This document shows positions 43,307-52,891 of a stretch of DNA of 64,000 bases, in pieces. The stretch comes from Vibrio splendidus (GTDB lineage: Bacteria > Pseudomonadota > Gammaproteobacteria > Enterobacterales > Vibrionaceae). Position numbers and translations under genes: made by a program. Every line of letters starts with the position of its first letter. Positions within the stretch are counted from its first letter, which is position 1. The stretch lies in NCBI RefSeq assembly GCF_003345295.1, contig NZ_CP031055.1, positions 868,001 to 932,000 of the forward strand, in the 5' to 3' direction. A model generated the notes under the pieces. The model saw nothing but the letters and a program-made list of their open reading frames with translations. It did no database searches and had not been told where the DNA came from.

Positions 43307-43323
43307 TCAAGTCGCTTAATTAT

Positions 43324-43352
43324 AAACGCCTGCTAATTTAGCAGGCGTTTTT
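43324..43352 (+). terminator. Rho-independent terminator of ppaC
   Basis: AAACGCCTGC and GCAGGCGTTT form a 10-bp stem, followed by T residues. Confidence 0.93.
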
Positions 43353-43455
43353 CTTTGAAGTGGATTTTCTTCTTCATCGAAAATGTTTGAAGTTAAAAGC
43401 TCTCGGCATAAAATAGCTTTAAGAGCAAAGTTACTGACTAAAGTAGGAAATTAAG

Positions 43456-43845
43456 ATGACTACACAGCTAGACGATAAAAAAATCGCTGAAATCAATAAG
43501 TATACGGGTGAGCAACGCCTAAAGTACTGTGTGAAAGAAATCGTAGCGAACCGTGAAGTATGGATCTTAACCGATGAACACGGTTGTGTAATGCTGAACA
43601 CAGAAGATGAAGACTGTGTTCCAGTATGGCCAAATCAAGAGTTTGCTGAATCTTGGGCTACGGGTGATTGGTCTGAGTGTAAAGCTGAGTCTATCTCGTT
43701 GAACAAATGGCACAGCCGTTGGACTAACGGTCTAGAAGACGACGAGCTTGCAGTGGTTGTGTTCCCGAACGAGCAAGAAGAAGGCGTAATCTTGTTCCCT
43801 GATGAGTTCGATTTCGAATTAAAGAAGCAAGCTGCTAAGCGCTAA
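43456..43845 (+). CDS. DUF2750 domain protein
   Basis: 129-residue soluble acidic protein of the DUF2750 family. It shows RLKYCVKEIVANREVWIL, VPVWPNQEFAESWA near 55-68 and LNKWHSRWTNGL near 81-92, all typical of the family. No catalytic residues are evident and the function is unknown. It may be an immunity-like or adaptor protein, but nothing here shows that. The ATG follows a weak GGAAATTAAG site. Confidence 0.85.
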   Translation: MTTQLDDKKIAEINKYTGEQRLKYCVKEIVANREVWILTDEHGCVMLNTEDEDCVPVWPNQEFAESWATGDWSECKAESISLNKWHSRWTNGLEDDELAVVVFPNEQEEGVILFPDEFDFELKKQAAKR

Positions 43846-43939
43846 TTCTGCCGCAATACAGTTCTTAAGTCAGCGTTGCCTTTTTTAGGCAGCGCTATCA
43901 TTCAATTATCCCATCTAAGCTATTTACAACGCATTTTCG

Positions 43940-44719
43940 TTAGTACCCAATCAACTGATACAACGGCGCTTGCTGTGCGGCTTTTGAAGCTTGTTGAAGC
44001 ACACCTGTTTTACTGTACCTCTTGAGTATCTTTCGAACGACAGGTTTTACTTCAGATTTTGTCATTCCAGCTTTCAATTCTGGTTCATACAACAGCTTTA
44101 GTAGTACCACATCTAGTGGTGATAATAAGTCTTCTGGCGTATGGTCATTAAAAATAGAAGGGTAGGCTTTATCTGAATCATTCGGCAGGCCTAGAACCTG
44201 TGTGATTTCTTCCACGATACAGGCGACGAGCTTACCTCGAGATCTTGCTTGATCAACGGGAATAACAATCCCAGCGTAAACAATCTCACCTTTAGAATTA
44301 GTTCGATAACCCGCCGTGCAAATAGCGTTGTTTAGATGCTGAGTTGATTTGAGTTTGAGCACCGATTTCGCCTCAGATACCCACTGACTTTGCCGCGTGT
44401 ATATCCATTTTACGTTCGCTTCAGACTCTTTGTTGACGATTGTTATCGGGTGCTGAGTGACTTCGGATAAGTGTCGGATATGAAGCTCTGTGAGCTCTTG
44501 ATGCAGTTCTTCATCACCCACTCGATGATCGATCCAAATCTTGATCGGTTGTTTCCATTTGGCTAGTGGCTTGTTGCCTTGGGAATATTCGTGTTGAAGT
44601 GCGACGTTATAAAAGGCAGTTTCGACGAAGCTTCTATCTAACCAAGTGAGCGGTGTGCTTGCTGCGTTAAAGGAAAACAGCGCCAACAAGAGGGGAAGCA
44701 TTGAAGCTATTCTTAACAT
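43940..44719 (-). CDS. DUF2927 domain protein with signal peptide
   Basis: 259-residue protein with an N-terminal signal peptide (about 1-21, ending near NAAST). A DUF2927 domain follows, with IKIWIDHRVGDEELHQELTE, an AGIVIPVDQ strand and CIVEEITQVLGLPND. The last is the conserved E-E-x-x-Q helix that resembles a degenerate metalloprotease helix lacking HExxH. It is likely periplasmic. It follows sapF with a 36-bp gap, so it may be the last gene of the sap operon. Function unknown. GAGGGGAAAA precedes the ATG. Confidence 0.85.
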   Translation of the reverse strand: MLRIASMLPLLLALFSFNAASTPLTWLDRSFVETAFYNVALQHEYSQGNKPLAKWKQPIKIWIDHRVGDEELHQELTELHIRHLSEVTQHPITIVNKESEANVKWIYTRQSQWVSEAKSVLKLKSTQHLNNAICTAGYRTNSKGEIVYAGIVIPVDQARSRGKLVACIVEEITQVLGLPNDSDKAYPSIFNDHTPEDLLSPLDVVLLKLLYEPELKAGMTKSEVKPVVRKILKRYSKTGVLQQASKAAQQAPLYQLIGY

Positions 44720-44755
44720 AGTTTTCCCCTCTGTTGAATGTAGCGTGATTCGAGA

Positions 44756-45538
44756 TTAGTGGTTCGGCGCTTTGGAGAAATGGCTCTCAACCAATCTTTG
44801 GGTGATTTGGTGAGTTGGGTTGGTCAGCACTTGATCCGTTTCCCCACTCTCAACCACATTACCTTCGTGCATGACGATGATTTTGTCGGTGATGTGCTTA
44901 ACAATACCAAGGTGTTGAGATACGTAGACGAAGGACACACCCATCTCTTCTTGTAGCTCTAAGAACAAATTGATGATTTGAGAGCGCATTGCCATGTCCA
45001 AACCATTCAACGCTTCATCAGCAACGATGATCGATGGTTGAAGAATCAAGGCACGAGCCAAACAAACTCTCTGTTTCTGGCCTGCCGCCAGCATCTGTGG
45101 GTAAAAGTAAGCATGTTCCGGTAGTAGACCCACACGTAATAGGGTGTCTTTCACACGACGCATACGGGCTTCTGGTGGCATATTGGTGTTTCGCTTTAAT
45201 GGACCTTCAAGAATTCGACCAATCTGAATGCGCGGGTTAAGCGAGGTGTTCGGATCTTGGAAGATCATTCGAATCAGCTTACAGCGAGTCGAGTAGTCCT
45301 TGTGCTCTAGCTTTTCACCGTTCACACGAATCTCGCCCGCAGTTGGCTCTACCATGCCCGCTAGCATTCTTGCTAATGTCGACTTTCCTGAACCATTCTG
45401 ACCGATAAAACCAATCGTCTGTCCCGCCTCAAGCGAAAAGCTGACTGGTTTCACTGCCTGATGAATCTTTTTACGGAAAAGACCAGAGCGAGTCGTAAAG
45501 TCTTTAGATAAATCAATGACTTCTAATAATGCACTCAT
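44756..45538 (-). CDS. sapF: Peptide ABC transporter ATP-binding protein SapF
   Basis: Second ATPase of the Sap peptide importer, 260 residues. Walker A GQNGSGKST (near 48-56), signature segment LAAGQKQRVCLARAL and Walker B IIVADEAL are present. The ABC signature reads LAAGQ rather than LSGGQ, usual in this subfamily. Its start overlaps the sapD stop by 4 nt. Sap systems take up peptides, including antimicrobial ones, and influence potassium uptake in enteric bacteria. Confidence 0.93.
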   Translation of the reverse strand: MSALLEVIDLSKDFTTRSGLFRKKIHQAVKPVSFSLEAGQTIGFIGQNGSGKSTLARMLAGMVEPTAGEIRVNGEKLEHKDYSTRCKLIRMIFQDPNTSLNPRIQIGRILEGPLKRNTNMPPEARMRRVKDTLLRVGLLPEHAYFYPQMLAAGQKQRVCLARALILQPSIIVADEALNGLDMAMRSQIINLFLELQEEMGVSFVYVSQHLGIVKHITDKIIVMHEGNVVESGETDQVLTNPTHQITQRLVESHFSKAPNH

Positions 45539-46536
45539 GATTTCTTTTTCTTCTCCATATTAAGAGGGAAGTGACAATTGAACTTATGGTTTTTGATTCG
45601 TTTGGTATAAGGAATCTCAACACATTGCCTTTGCGCATACGGGCAACGTGGTCCTAGTCGACAACCAATAGGAAGGTGCTGCAACGGAGGGATTGAACCT
45701 GGCAAAGACTGTAGCTTCTCTTTATGAGGAATCCAGTCGTTAAAGTCAGGCATCGCTTTCAGTAGAGCGACGGTATATGGGTGTTTAGGTGCATCTAACA
45801 GCTTCTGCGTATCCGCTGATTCCACAGACTGACCACAGTACATAACGGTAATGCGAGTTGCCCATTGGGTAATGGTGGTTAAGTCATGGCCGATCAGCAC
45901 GATGGTCGTGTTATTGATCTGATTCATACGACTCAACAGACGCAATATTTGAGACTGTGTGATCGGATCTAGATCGTTGGTTGGTTCATCAGCGATCAAG
46001 ACTTTTGGTTTGGCTGCGATCGCCATGGCGATCATGACTTTTTGACACTCACCATCGGTCAACTCATAAGAGTAACTATCCATAAGACGAGAGTGATCTT
46101 TAATACCGACTTTGTGCAGTAGAGCGATGGCCTGTTTCTTACGCCATTTGAATCTCTGCCACCACCGACCTTCAAACGAATAGGAAGGAATCGCTTCAAT
46201 CAGTTGATGGCCCACTTTTTCAGATGGATCAAGACAGGAGGATGGCTCTTGAAAGATCATCGCGATATCACGAGCAATAACTCGGCGTCGTTCTTTGGGT
46301 GTCAGTTGCAGGAGGTCGATATTGCCAAGGCGCATTCGGTCGGCAGATACTTTCCAGTTTTCTTTACAAACCCCAACGATCGCTTTTGCAACCAAGCTCT
46401 TGCCTGAGCCTGATTCACCTACTAAGCCGCGAATTTCCCCTTCATTGAGGGTAAGACTCATTCTATCAACGGCTTTAACCATCCCTTGAGGGGTCTCAAT
46501 CTCGATGGTTAGATGTCGAATATCAAGTAAAGGCAT
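45535..46536 (-). CDS. sapD: Peptide ABC transporter ATP-binding protein SapD
   Basis: First ATPase of the Sap importer, 333 residues. Walker A GESGSGKSL, ABC signature region YELTDGECQKVMIAMAIA and Walker B VLIADEPTNDLD are visible. The C-terminal oligopeptide-transporter extension holds cysteines (GCRLGPRCPYAQRQC), the usual Fe-S or structural cysteine cluster of OppD/SapD proteins. The signature is LTDGE instead of LSGGE, as in known SapD. It shares one base with the sapC stop. Confidence 0.93.
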   Translation of the reverse strand: MPLLDIRHLTIEIETPQGMVKAVDRMSLTLNEGEIRGLVGESGSGKSLVAKAIVGVCKENWKVSADRMRLGNIDLLQLTPKERRRVIARDIAMIFQEPSSCLDPSEKVGHQLIEAIPSYSFEGRWWQRFKWRKKQAIALLHKVGIKDHSRLMDSYSYELTDGECQKVMIAMAIAAKPKVLIADEPTNDLDPITQSQILRLLSRMNQINNTTIVLIGHDLTTITQWATRITVMYCGQSVESADTQKLLDAPKHPYTVALLKAMPDFNDWIPHKEKLQSLPGSIPPLQHLPIGCRLGPRCPYAQRQCVEIPYTKRIKNHKFNCHFPLNMEKKKKS

Positions 46537-47423
46537 TATTCGATTCCTGCATTTAGCGCTTGGCGAACACCTTCACCGACGAGGTTAATCACGATCACTG
46601 TAAACATAATGGCTAAACCGGGTAGGGTTACTGTCCATGGTGCGAGGTAAATCAGCTCTACAGAGTCACCCAAGATTGAGCCCCATTCGGTACTTGGTGC
46701 TTGAGCGCCAAGCCCTAAGAAACCCAAAGCCGTGATATCAAGAATGGCGACTGACAATGCCAGTGTAATTTCAAGTGCCACCACGGTAAGAATATTAGGA
46801 AGGATTGAATTCCATAACAGGTAGAAGTCGTTCGCACCATCAAGGCGAGAAGCCAAAATATAGTCTTTTTCTACCTCAGCGTGCACGGCAATGTATACCG
46901 AACGAATAAAGCGTGGAATCAATGCTAAACATAAGGCAAGCAAGATATTAAACTCGCCAAAACCAAGAAACGCCACGAAGATAATTGCTAGTAACAGAGA
47001 CGGAATCGACATAACGGTATCAAGCAGGTGGTTTAGCGTGCTTGATAGTAATCCACGAGTCATCCCCGCAAGTACGCCAATCAGGCAGCCGATGACCGCT
47101 GCAATGAAGGTGATGATAACTGCTGCGCCAAAGGTCAGCTGCGAACCAATGATCAGACGAGAAAGAATATCTCGGCCTAAGTCATCGGTACCTAAGAAAT
47201 ACTCAACTGTTCCTGAGGGATCCCAAGAGGGTGGGGTTAACAGGTGTCCCGTTTGTTCTTGAGCATCATGCGGAGCTAGCCATGGTGAAGTGACGGTGAT
47301 TAGAATGATTAAGGCCAAACACCACAGTCCAAACATAGCGAGATTATTGCCACGGAAGCTGCGCCAGAAACGCTCGAACTGGGTTGGAATCTGCTCTTCT
47401 TGGTAGACGTTATTTGTTAGCAT
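46536..47423 (-). CDS. sapC: Peptide ABC transporter permease SapC
   Basis: 295-residue inner-membrane permease of the DppC/OppC type. An N-terminal cytoplasmic part and first helix (about 30-50) lead to the periplasmic LLTPPSWDPSGT..LGTDDLGRDILSRLI block. The EAA loop appears near ASRLDGANDFYLLWNSILPN. Six membrane segments are expected. The first 14 nt overlap the end of sapB. Confidence 0.94.
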   Translation of the reverse strand: MLTNNVYQEEQIPTQFERFWRSFRGNNLAMFGLWCLALIILITVTSPWLAPHDAQEQTGHLLTPPSWDPSGTVEYFLGTDDLGRDILSRLIIGSQLTFGAAVIITFIAAVIGCLIGVLAGMTRGLLSSTLNHLLDTVMSIPSLLLAIIFVAFLGFGEFNILLALCLALIPRFIRSVYIAVHAEVEKDYILASRLDGANDFYLLWNSILPNILTVVALEITLALSVAILDITALGFLGLGAQAPSTEWGSILGDSVELIYLAPWTVTLPGLAIMFTVIVINLVGEGVRQALNAGIE

Positions 47424-48375
47424 ACCATTCCTTCCTTACCAGTGGATTAACCATCGCGCCCAATAGATCGGACAGAATGTTTGCGGTCAAAACCAAGGTT
47501 GCTACCACGATTACGCCAGCTTGAATTGAAACGTAATCTTGATTAGATAAAGCATCCAATAACCAGCGGCCAATACCCGGCCAGTTAAAGATAGACTCGG
47601 TAATAATAGCGAGCGTTAACATACTTGATAGTTGAACGCCGACCTTAGGAATAATCGGTGGTATCGCATTTCTTAACACGTGTTGCATCACGATCTCTCT
47701 GGTAGATAGACCTTTAATTCGCGCCGCGCGGATGTAGTTTTGCGTCATCACTTCAGCCACTGACGCTCTCATCAGTCGAATTACCTGAGTCGTTGGGGCG
47801 AGTGCCAATACAAGACAAGGTAACGCCATATGTTCGATAACACTCTGCAGTGCGTGTGCTCGATAACGACCTTCAGCAAAAAAGGCATCAATGATAGCAA
47901 AGCCAGTGACGTGTTCAATTTCGTAAAGTAGATCGTATCTGCCGCCCACTGGAAACATTTCAAAGTGTAAAGAGAACACCATGATCATCAGTAGTGCGAC
48001 CCAAAATATAGGTGCAGAGTAACCAGCCATTGAAGTAAACGATATGGTGGTATCGACAAACTTGCCCTGTCTCATGCCAGCAATAGTGCCGAAAGGGATG
48101 CCGATAAACAACGCAAGCACAAAAGCAAAGAAACACAGTTCTAACGTTGCAGGGAATACCACGACAAGCTCATCGATGATAGGCGCTCCGTGTTTGCTCA
48201 AGCCAAAGTTCAGTGTCGATAATTCTGTGATGTAGCTAAGCCAACCGGGCCAAAAATCTTGAATCGCCCAAGGTGAGGTTTGGTCTAGTCGAAGCAGAGC
48301 GAACCCCACTAACGTCAGGATCCCCAGTGTAATAATGAATAAGTTTACACGTCTTAATGTATACCAAAACATCAC
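47410..48375 (-). CDS. sapB: Peptide ABC transporter permease SapB
   Basis: 321-residue permease of the DppB/OppB type, partner of SapC. An N-terminal helix (about 10-30), a long periplasmic loop and the EAA-loop sequence AARIKGLSTREIVMQHVLRNA (near 233-253) are visible. The ATG overlaps the sapA stop by four bases. The order sapABCDF is the classical one. Confidence 0.94.
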   Translation of the reverse strand: MMFWYTLRRVNLFIITLGILTLVGFALLRLDQTSPWAIQDFWPGWLSYITELSTLNFGLSKHGAPIIDELVVVFPATLELCFFAFVLALFIGIPFGTIAGMRQGKFVDTTISFTSMAGYSAPIFWVALLMIMVFSLHFEMFPVGGRYDLLYEIEHVTGFAIIDAFFAEGRYRAHALQSVIEHMALPCLVLALAPTTQVIRLMRASVAEVMTQNYIRAARIKGLSTREIVMQHVLRNAIPPIIPKVGVQLSSMLTLAIITESIFNWPGIGRWLLDALSNQDYVSIQAGVIVVATLVLTANILSDLLGAMVNPLVRKEWYANK

Positions 48376-49994
48376 TGCACCTCTCTTCTGACTTGATCAA
48401 AAGGTTGAGCATTGAACGGGCTCTGCTTAAAGCCACTTAGCGAACGATCGTGCACGCGGAATTGCACGCCATGAGCGAGAGGAATCACAGGAACTTCTTC
48501 ATTGAGAATGTTTTGGGCTTGTCGATACAAGTTCACACGGTGCCTTTGTTGATTGATCTCTAATGCTAAGTCGAGAAGGAAATCAAAGTCTGAATTACAC
48601 CACATAGAGACGTTTAATCCTGCTCGTTCTGAGCTACATGAAAGAAGCGGACGTAAGAAGTTGTCCGGGTCGCCCGTATTGCCGATCCAACCTGTGAGCA
48701 ACAAGTCTGTTGAGGAAATGGATGACAGCTGCGTACGATCAAATCGGTCGTCGGTATAGAGCTTAAGTTCGATACCAATATCAGCTAAATTTGCTTGGAT
48801 TAATTCTGCCGTTTTCCTTGGGCTCGGATTGTAGGCTCTTGGCTCTAATGGCACCCACATTGAAAGCTCTAGCCCAGGTTCTACCCCGGCTTCTTTAAGA
48901 AGCGCAACTGCGTAGTTGCGGTCATAGCGAACTTGAACACTGTCTTTTTGATAAGCCCAAGAAGTAGGGGGAAGTAAGGTGTAGGCTTTTGTACCTGTAC
49001 CGTAGTACACAGAATCAAGAATGTTCTGACGATTGATAGCTAAGTTCAGCGCTTTGCGCACTCGTGAGTCACGCAGTGCAGGGTGCTCGGTGTTCAGTGC
49101 GATGAAAGAGACATTAACCGCAGGCGTGGCGGAAATCTTCAACTCTTCATGTGCTTGAATAATAGGAATCTGACTAGAAATCGGTGAGTTCAATACATCA
49201 CACTCACTACGAAGTAGCTTGGCAAGAGTCCCTGTCCCACGTTGTGAAGTATCAAACACAACTTGGTCCATTTCTACGTCACCCTTCCAATAGTGCTTGT
49301 TCTTTTTCAAGCGTACTAGGTCGTTTATTTGATATTCATCCAAGTAGAAAGGACCTGTGCCAACGGGCTTGGAGTCTATTTCATTTTTTTCATCCGTAGC
49401 AATGAGTTTATTGGCATATTCTTTAGAGTGAATGACCGCATAGCTGGTGGCGATATTGTTGAGGAATGAATTGTCTGGGCGACTTAATTGGAATTTCACT
49501 GTCAGGTCATCAACCGCAGTGATATCGACGATCAGGTTTTGGAAGTCGATACCAGCAAACCATGGGTATAGGCCGCCGCCCACATAATGAAATGGGTTTG
49601 AGCTATCAATGATTCGCTCAAAACTAAAGACCACATCTTGTGCATTCATACTGCGAGTTGGGGTAAACCAGTCTGTGGTTTGAAACGCAACATTAGGGCG
49701 CAGTTTGAAAGTGTACTCTGTACCCGATTCATCGACAGACCAGCTTGTTGCCAAGTTCTGTTTTGGTCGATAAGTCATTGGATCAAGAGTGAGCAGTGTA
49801 TCGAAAATTTGAGGGCTCAGCGATTCTGAGGTAATGCCACTATCAACCAGTTGTGGGTTGAAAGTACTAGGATTACCTTGGCCGCAATAAATGAAGCCTT
49901 TTTCACGGATTTGCTCGTGATTCACACTCTCACCACATCCAGCTAAAAAGCTCAGCGTGCAGATGCTCAGTGATAGTCTTATTAGTGCTTTCAT
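48372..49994 (-). CDS. sapA: Peptide ABC transporter substrate-binding protein SapA
   Basis: 540-residue extracytoplasmic solute-binding protein family 5 member that delivers peptides to SapBC. The signal peptide ends in a lipobox (FLAGC, cysteine at residue 20), so it is predicted to be a lipoprotein. The family-5 blocks SWSVDESGTEYTFKLRPNV and NAQDVVFSFERI follow. It is the first gene of leftward sapABCDF. The neighbouring pspF is transcribed in the same direction about 100 bp upstream. Confidence 0.94.
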   Translation of the reverse strand: MKALIRLSLSICTLSFLAGCGESVNHEQIREKGFIYCGQGNPSTFNPQLVDSGITSESLSPQIFDTLLTLDPMTYRPKQNLATSWSVDESGTEYTFKLRPNVAFQTTDWFTPTRSMNAQDVVFSFERIIDSSNPFHYVGGGLYPWFAGIDFQNLIVDITAVDDLTVKFQLSRPDNSFLNNIATSYAVIHSKEYANKLIATDEKNEIDSKPVGTGPFYLDEYQINDLVRLKKNKHYWKGDVEMDQVVFDTSQRGTGTLAKLLRSECDVLNSPISSQIPIIQAHEELKISATPAVNVSFIALNTEHPALRDSRVRKALNLAINRQNILDSVYYGTGTKAYTLLPPTSWAYQKDSVQVRYDRNYAVALLKEAGVEPGLELSMWVPLEPRAYNPSPRKTAELIQANLADIGIELKLYTDDRFDRTQLSSISSTDLLLTGWIGNTGDPDNFLRPLLSCSSERAGLNVSMWCNSDFDFLLDLALEINQQRHRVNLYRQAQNILNEEVPVIPLAHGVQFRVHDRSLSGFKQSPFNAQPFDQVRREVQ

Positions 49995-50096
49995 AAAAAG
50001 AAATACTTTTCGAAACGAGGCGTTAGAGGAGCCTCAAGATCCGGACAATTTAACATTTTATTTATTCGGCTCCAAATAATAATCAAGTGCTGACAG

Positions 50097-51119
50097 CTAT
50101 TTATCGTTAGCTTGTCCGACAATCGCGTACTTCCTCACCATTCCACGTAATTGGTTGTAGGTTAATCCAAGTAATTCTGCTGCTTGTTTCTGGTTGTACT
50201 TGCTTTGCTTTAGGGCTTGATTGAGCAGCTTGATGTCTTGTTGTTCTTGCCATGCTTTGTAATCAAGTGGCAAAGAAAACGAGCTCTCTGATGAAGTATG
50301 GCTGTTGGACGGCGCATTGCCAATTTCATGCGTGGAATCTTGATCTATTTTCCATGCGGGTTTGAATGGGTTAAACACCAAAGATTCAATAGGATATGGG
50401 TCTTTACCGTGCTGGTAGACTGCGCGCTCAATAACGTTCTTGAGTTCTCGCACATTCCCTGGCCATGAATAATCTAGCAGCGCCTCTAAGGCAGACGGAG
50501 CAAAGCCAACAAACAACTCCAATTCTAATTCACGGCACATCTTAATGGCGTAGTATTCCGCCAGCAGCGTGATGTCTTCTTTTCGCTCTCGAAGAGGGGG
50601 AATAGTAATCACGTCAAACGCTAGCCTGTCCAATAAGTCAGCTCTGAATTCGCCCCTTAATGCCATGTCTGGCAAGTCAGCGTTGGTGGCGCAAACCAGT
50701 CTTACGTTGGCACTTAAAGCTTTTTGTCCGCCGACACGTTCATACTGCCCGTATTCAATAACGCGCAATAGCTTCTCTTGAACGGCTAGGGGCGTGGTTG
50801 CGAGCTCATCAAGAAACAGTGTTCCACCTTCCGCTCTTTCAAATCGACCCTGATGACGACCTTTTGAACCAGTAAAGGAACCAGACTCATGACCAAACAA
50901 CTCAGAATCAATCAAACCTTCACTGAGCGTTGAGCAATTAAGTGAGATCAACGGCTGATCCCATCGCCTTGAAAGGTAATGCAGCCTTTGAGCTATGAGC
51001 TCTTTACCCGTACCACGCTCTCCAATGATCAGGATCGGTCTTTCGATTGGTGCGAGTTGAGATACTTTATCTAAAACGGAGAGAAAACTGGGTGATTCAC
51101 CAATGAGGTTCTGCTGCAT
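50097..51119 (-). CDS. pspF: Phage shock protein operon activator PspF
   Basis: Sigma-54 enhancer-binding protein without a receiver domain, 340 residues. The AAA+ part starts at the N-terminus with Walker A GERGTGKEL (33-41). The GAFTGA-like loop reads ESGSFTGS and Walker B is GGTLFLDEL. A Fis-type helix-turn-helix follows at the C-terminus (KYNQKQAAELLGLTYNQLRGMVRKY). PspA normally inhibits PspF in the cytoplasm. It is divergent from pspABC, with the shared control region between. Confidence 0.95.
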   Translation of the reverse strand: MQQNLIGESPSFLSVLDKVSQLAPIERPILIIGERGTGKELIAQRLHYLSRRWDQPLISLNCSTLSEGLIDSELFGHESGSFTGSKGRHQGRFERAEGGTLFLDELATTPLAVQEKLLRVIEYGQYERVGGQKALSANVRLVCATNADLPDMALRGEFRADLLDRLAFDVITIPPLRERKEDITLLAEYYAIKMCRELELELFVGFAPSALEALLDYSWPGNVRELKNVIERAVYQHGKDPYPIESLVFNPFKPAWKIDQDSTHEIGNAPSNSHTSSESSFSLPLDYKAWQEQQDIKLLNQALKQSKYNQKQAAELLGLTYNQLRGMVRKYAIVGQANDK

Positions 51120-51311
51120 AGCGGGTCCTTGTGCGATTTGAGCGCCGATGGATGTGATTTAGAGAGCTTTATTTAAGTCACGTCATGTAAATAGCTTAAG
51201 TATAAGAGTCGTAGTGGTGAAAAATACCAATACTTGGCTAAATTCATCATAGCATGGTTCGGGTTAATCACCATTTTATTGTAAGTGTCTGATAATAAAT
51301 GGCTTAAAAGT

Positions 51312-51327
51312 TGGCACGCTACTTGGA
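51312..51327 (+). promoter_or_regulatory. Sigma-54 promoter of pspABC
   Basis: TGGCACGCTACTTGGA matches the -24/-12 consensus TGGCAC-N5-TTGCA with one mismatch. It lies about 109 bp upstream of pspA in the 316-bp divergent region with pspF. The PspF binding sites should lie within 51130-51300, but I could not delimit them. Confidence 0.85.
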
Positions 51328-51435
51328 TTACTTATGTTAGGTTTAACAACAAACGTAAATTTTTGAGCAAGTGGATTGAGAAATCGAATAACGCTTTAAA
51401 GAACATTTGCCATCATTGTAATTAAGGAGTTCCTC

Positions 51436-52107
51436 ATGGGTATTTTTTCTCGCTTTGCAGACATTGTAAATTCGAACATCAGTGCACTTTTAGACAAGGC
51501 TGAAGATCCTGAAAAGATGATTCGCCTGATTATCCAAGAAATGGAAGATACGCTGGTTGAGGTTCGCACTAACTCCGCTAAAGCTATCGCAGATAAAAAA
51601 GAGTTAGCACGTAAAGTTGAAGCTATCGAAACTCAGATTCTAGATTGGCAAAATAAAGCGACACTAGCACTAACTAAACAACGTGAAGATTTAGCTAGAG
51701 CGGCGCTAATCGAAAAGCAAAAGCTTGAAGATATAATCAAAAGCCTTCACACAGAGCAAACCTTGGTTCACGAAACCATCGAAAAGCTGACCAGTGAGAT
51801 TGGCAAGCTTGAAACTAAAATCGTAGAAACTCGCGCAAAGCAGCAAGCATTGATGATTCGTAATAATGCTGCGAGCAATCGTCGTGATGTTCAAAAACAT
51901 CTGCATTCAAGCAAAACCAACGAAGCAATGGCGAAGTTTGAACAATTCTCGCGTAAAGTGGATGAATTAGAAGCCGAAGCGGACGTTTACGCGAAAACAG
52001 GTAACGCAAAATCTTTAGACCAAGAGTTTGCAGAGTTACAAGCTCAAGATGAAATTGAAAAAGAGCTGGCGAAACTGAAGCAACAAGTTGAAAACCGCGA
52101 TAAATAA
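51436..52107 (+). CDS. pspA: Phage shock protein A
   Basis: 223-residue, almost entirely coiled-coil protein of the PspA/IM30 (ESCRT-III-like) family. The amphipathic N-terminal helix (MGIFSRFADIVNSNISALLDKAEDP) binds stressed membrane. The rest is long charged helices. It binds and inhibits PspF under resting conditions and stabilises the inner membrane when proton-motive force falls. AAGGAG precedes the ATG. Confidence 0.97.
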   Translation: MGIFSRFADIVNSNISALLDKAEDPEKMIRLIIQEMEDTLVEVRTNSAKAIADKKELARKVEAIETQILDWQNKATLALTKQREDLARAALIEKQKLEDIIKSLHTEQTLVHETIEKLTSEIGKLETKIVETRAKQQALMIRNNAASNRRDVQKHLHSSKTNEAMAKFEQFSRKVDELEAEADVYAKTGNAKSLDQEFAELQAQDEIEKELAKLKQQVENRDK

Positions 52108-52121
52108 TTCAGGAGTTGTCT

Positions 52122-52355
52122 ATGTCAACATTTCTAATTGCAGGCCCACTGATTGTCTTTTTAATCTTCGTGGCACCGCTATGGTTGTTCTTACATTACC
52201 GCAGCAAGAAGAAATCCAGTAATGGTCTTTCAGAAACGGATCTTCAGCGTTTGCACAAGCTTTCTGCTCAAGCTGAATCAATGCAAGACCGAGTGAAAAC
52301 ACTGGAAAAGATACTGGATGCGGAGTCACCTAACTGGAGACGAAACTATGAGTAG
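52122..52355 (+). CDS. pspB: Phage shock protein B
   Basis: 77-residue inner-membrane protein with one N-terminal helix (about 5-27) and a C-terminal leucine-zipper-like helix (DLQRLHKLSAQAESMQDRVKTL). With PspC it relays membrane stress to PspA. The ATG at 52122 is placed correctly after AGGAG; the in-frame TTG at 52116 is too close to it. The 3' end overlaps pspC by 8 nt. Confidence 0.94.
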   Translation: MSTFLIAGPLIVFLIFVAPLWLFLHYRSKKKSSNGLSETDLQRLHKLSAQAESMQDRVKTLEKILDAESPNWRRNYE

Positions 52356-52734
52356 AGAACTGTATCGCGACCCTATTAACGGTAAGCTGTCTGGCGTGTG
52401 TGCAGGGTTAGCGAACTATTTTGGCTTGGAAGTGTGGTTGGTTCGCATCTTGGTTATCTCGGCGGCACTGCTTGGTGGTAGCTTTTTGGTGTTATTAGCG
52501 TATTTAGCTTTGACATTTATGCTTGAAAAACAACCACCTCAGTATGTCGATCAGATGAAAGCCAAACAAGAGCACACGCTGAAGCAAAAACCTTGGGAAA
52601 AAGGGCAAACCGCAGAGTCGTTATTGGGCACTTTAGAGGGTGATTTCCAGAAATTAGAGACCAGTGTCCGCAATATGGAAGCTTATGTGACTTCGGATAC
52701 TTTCAAAGTCGATCGCGCATTTAAGAACATGTAG
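52348..52734 (+). CDS. pspC: Phage shock protein C
   Basis: 128-residue membrane protein. The PspC domain has RELYRDPINGKLSGVCAGLANYFGLE and a membrane helix (about 34-57, LVRILVISAALLGGSFLVLLAYLALTF). A C-terminal cytoplasmic/periplasmic helical tail follows. The frame is open from 52318, but the ATG at 52348 is the family start. It is the last psp gene, with a terminator after it. Confidence 0.94.
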   Translation: MSRELYRDPINGKLSGVCAGLANYFGLEVWLVRILVISAALLGGSFLVLLAYLALTFMLEKQPPQYVDQMKAKQEHTLKQKPWEKGQTAESLLGTLEGDFQKLETSVRNMEAYVTSDTFKVDRAFKNM

Positions 52735-52756
52735 TGGTAAACCTGAAAAACATTAG

Positions 52757-52798
52757 ATAACGGTTTAGGGAAATTTATTCCAAGCCGTTATTTTTTTT
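52757..52798 (+). terminator. Rho-independent terminator of pspABC
   Basis: TAACGGCTT-type arms (TAACGG and CCGTTA, with GGAA/TTCC inner pairing) form an interrupted stem, followed by eight T residues. Confidence 0.85.
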
Positions 52799-52891
52799 AA
52801 TAATTTTGTCTAAATAAATCTTACGATAACTGGTAAGTTACATGTGATTAATCTATGTTATAAAAATATTTATAGTTATGGATGATCACTA

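Noticed and set aside
46891..47262. 123-codon open frame antisense to sapC
   Set aside because: It is a shadow of the sapC coding strand with no ribosome-binding site or recognisable domain.
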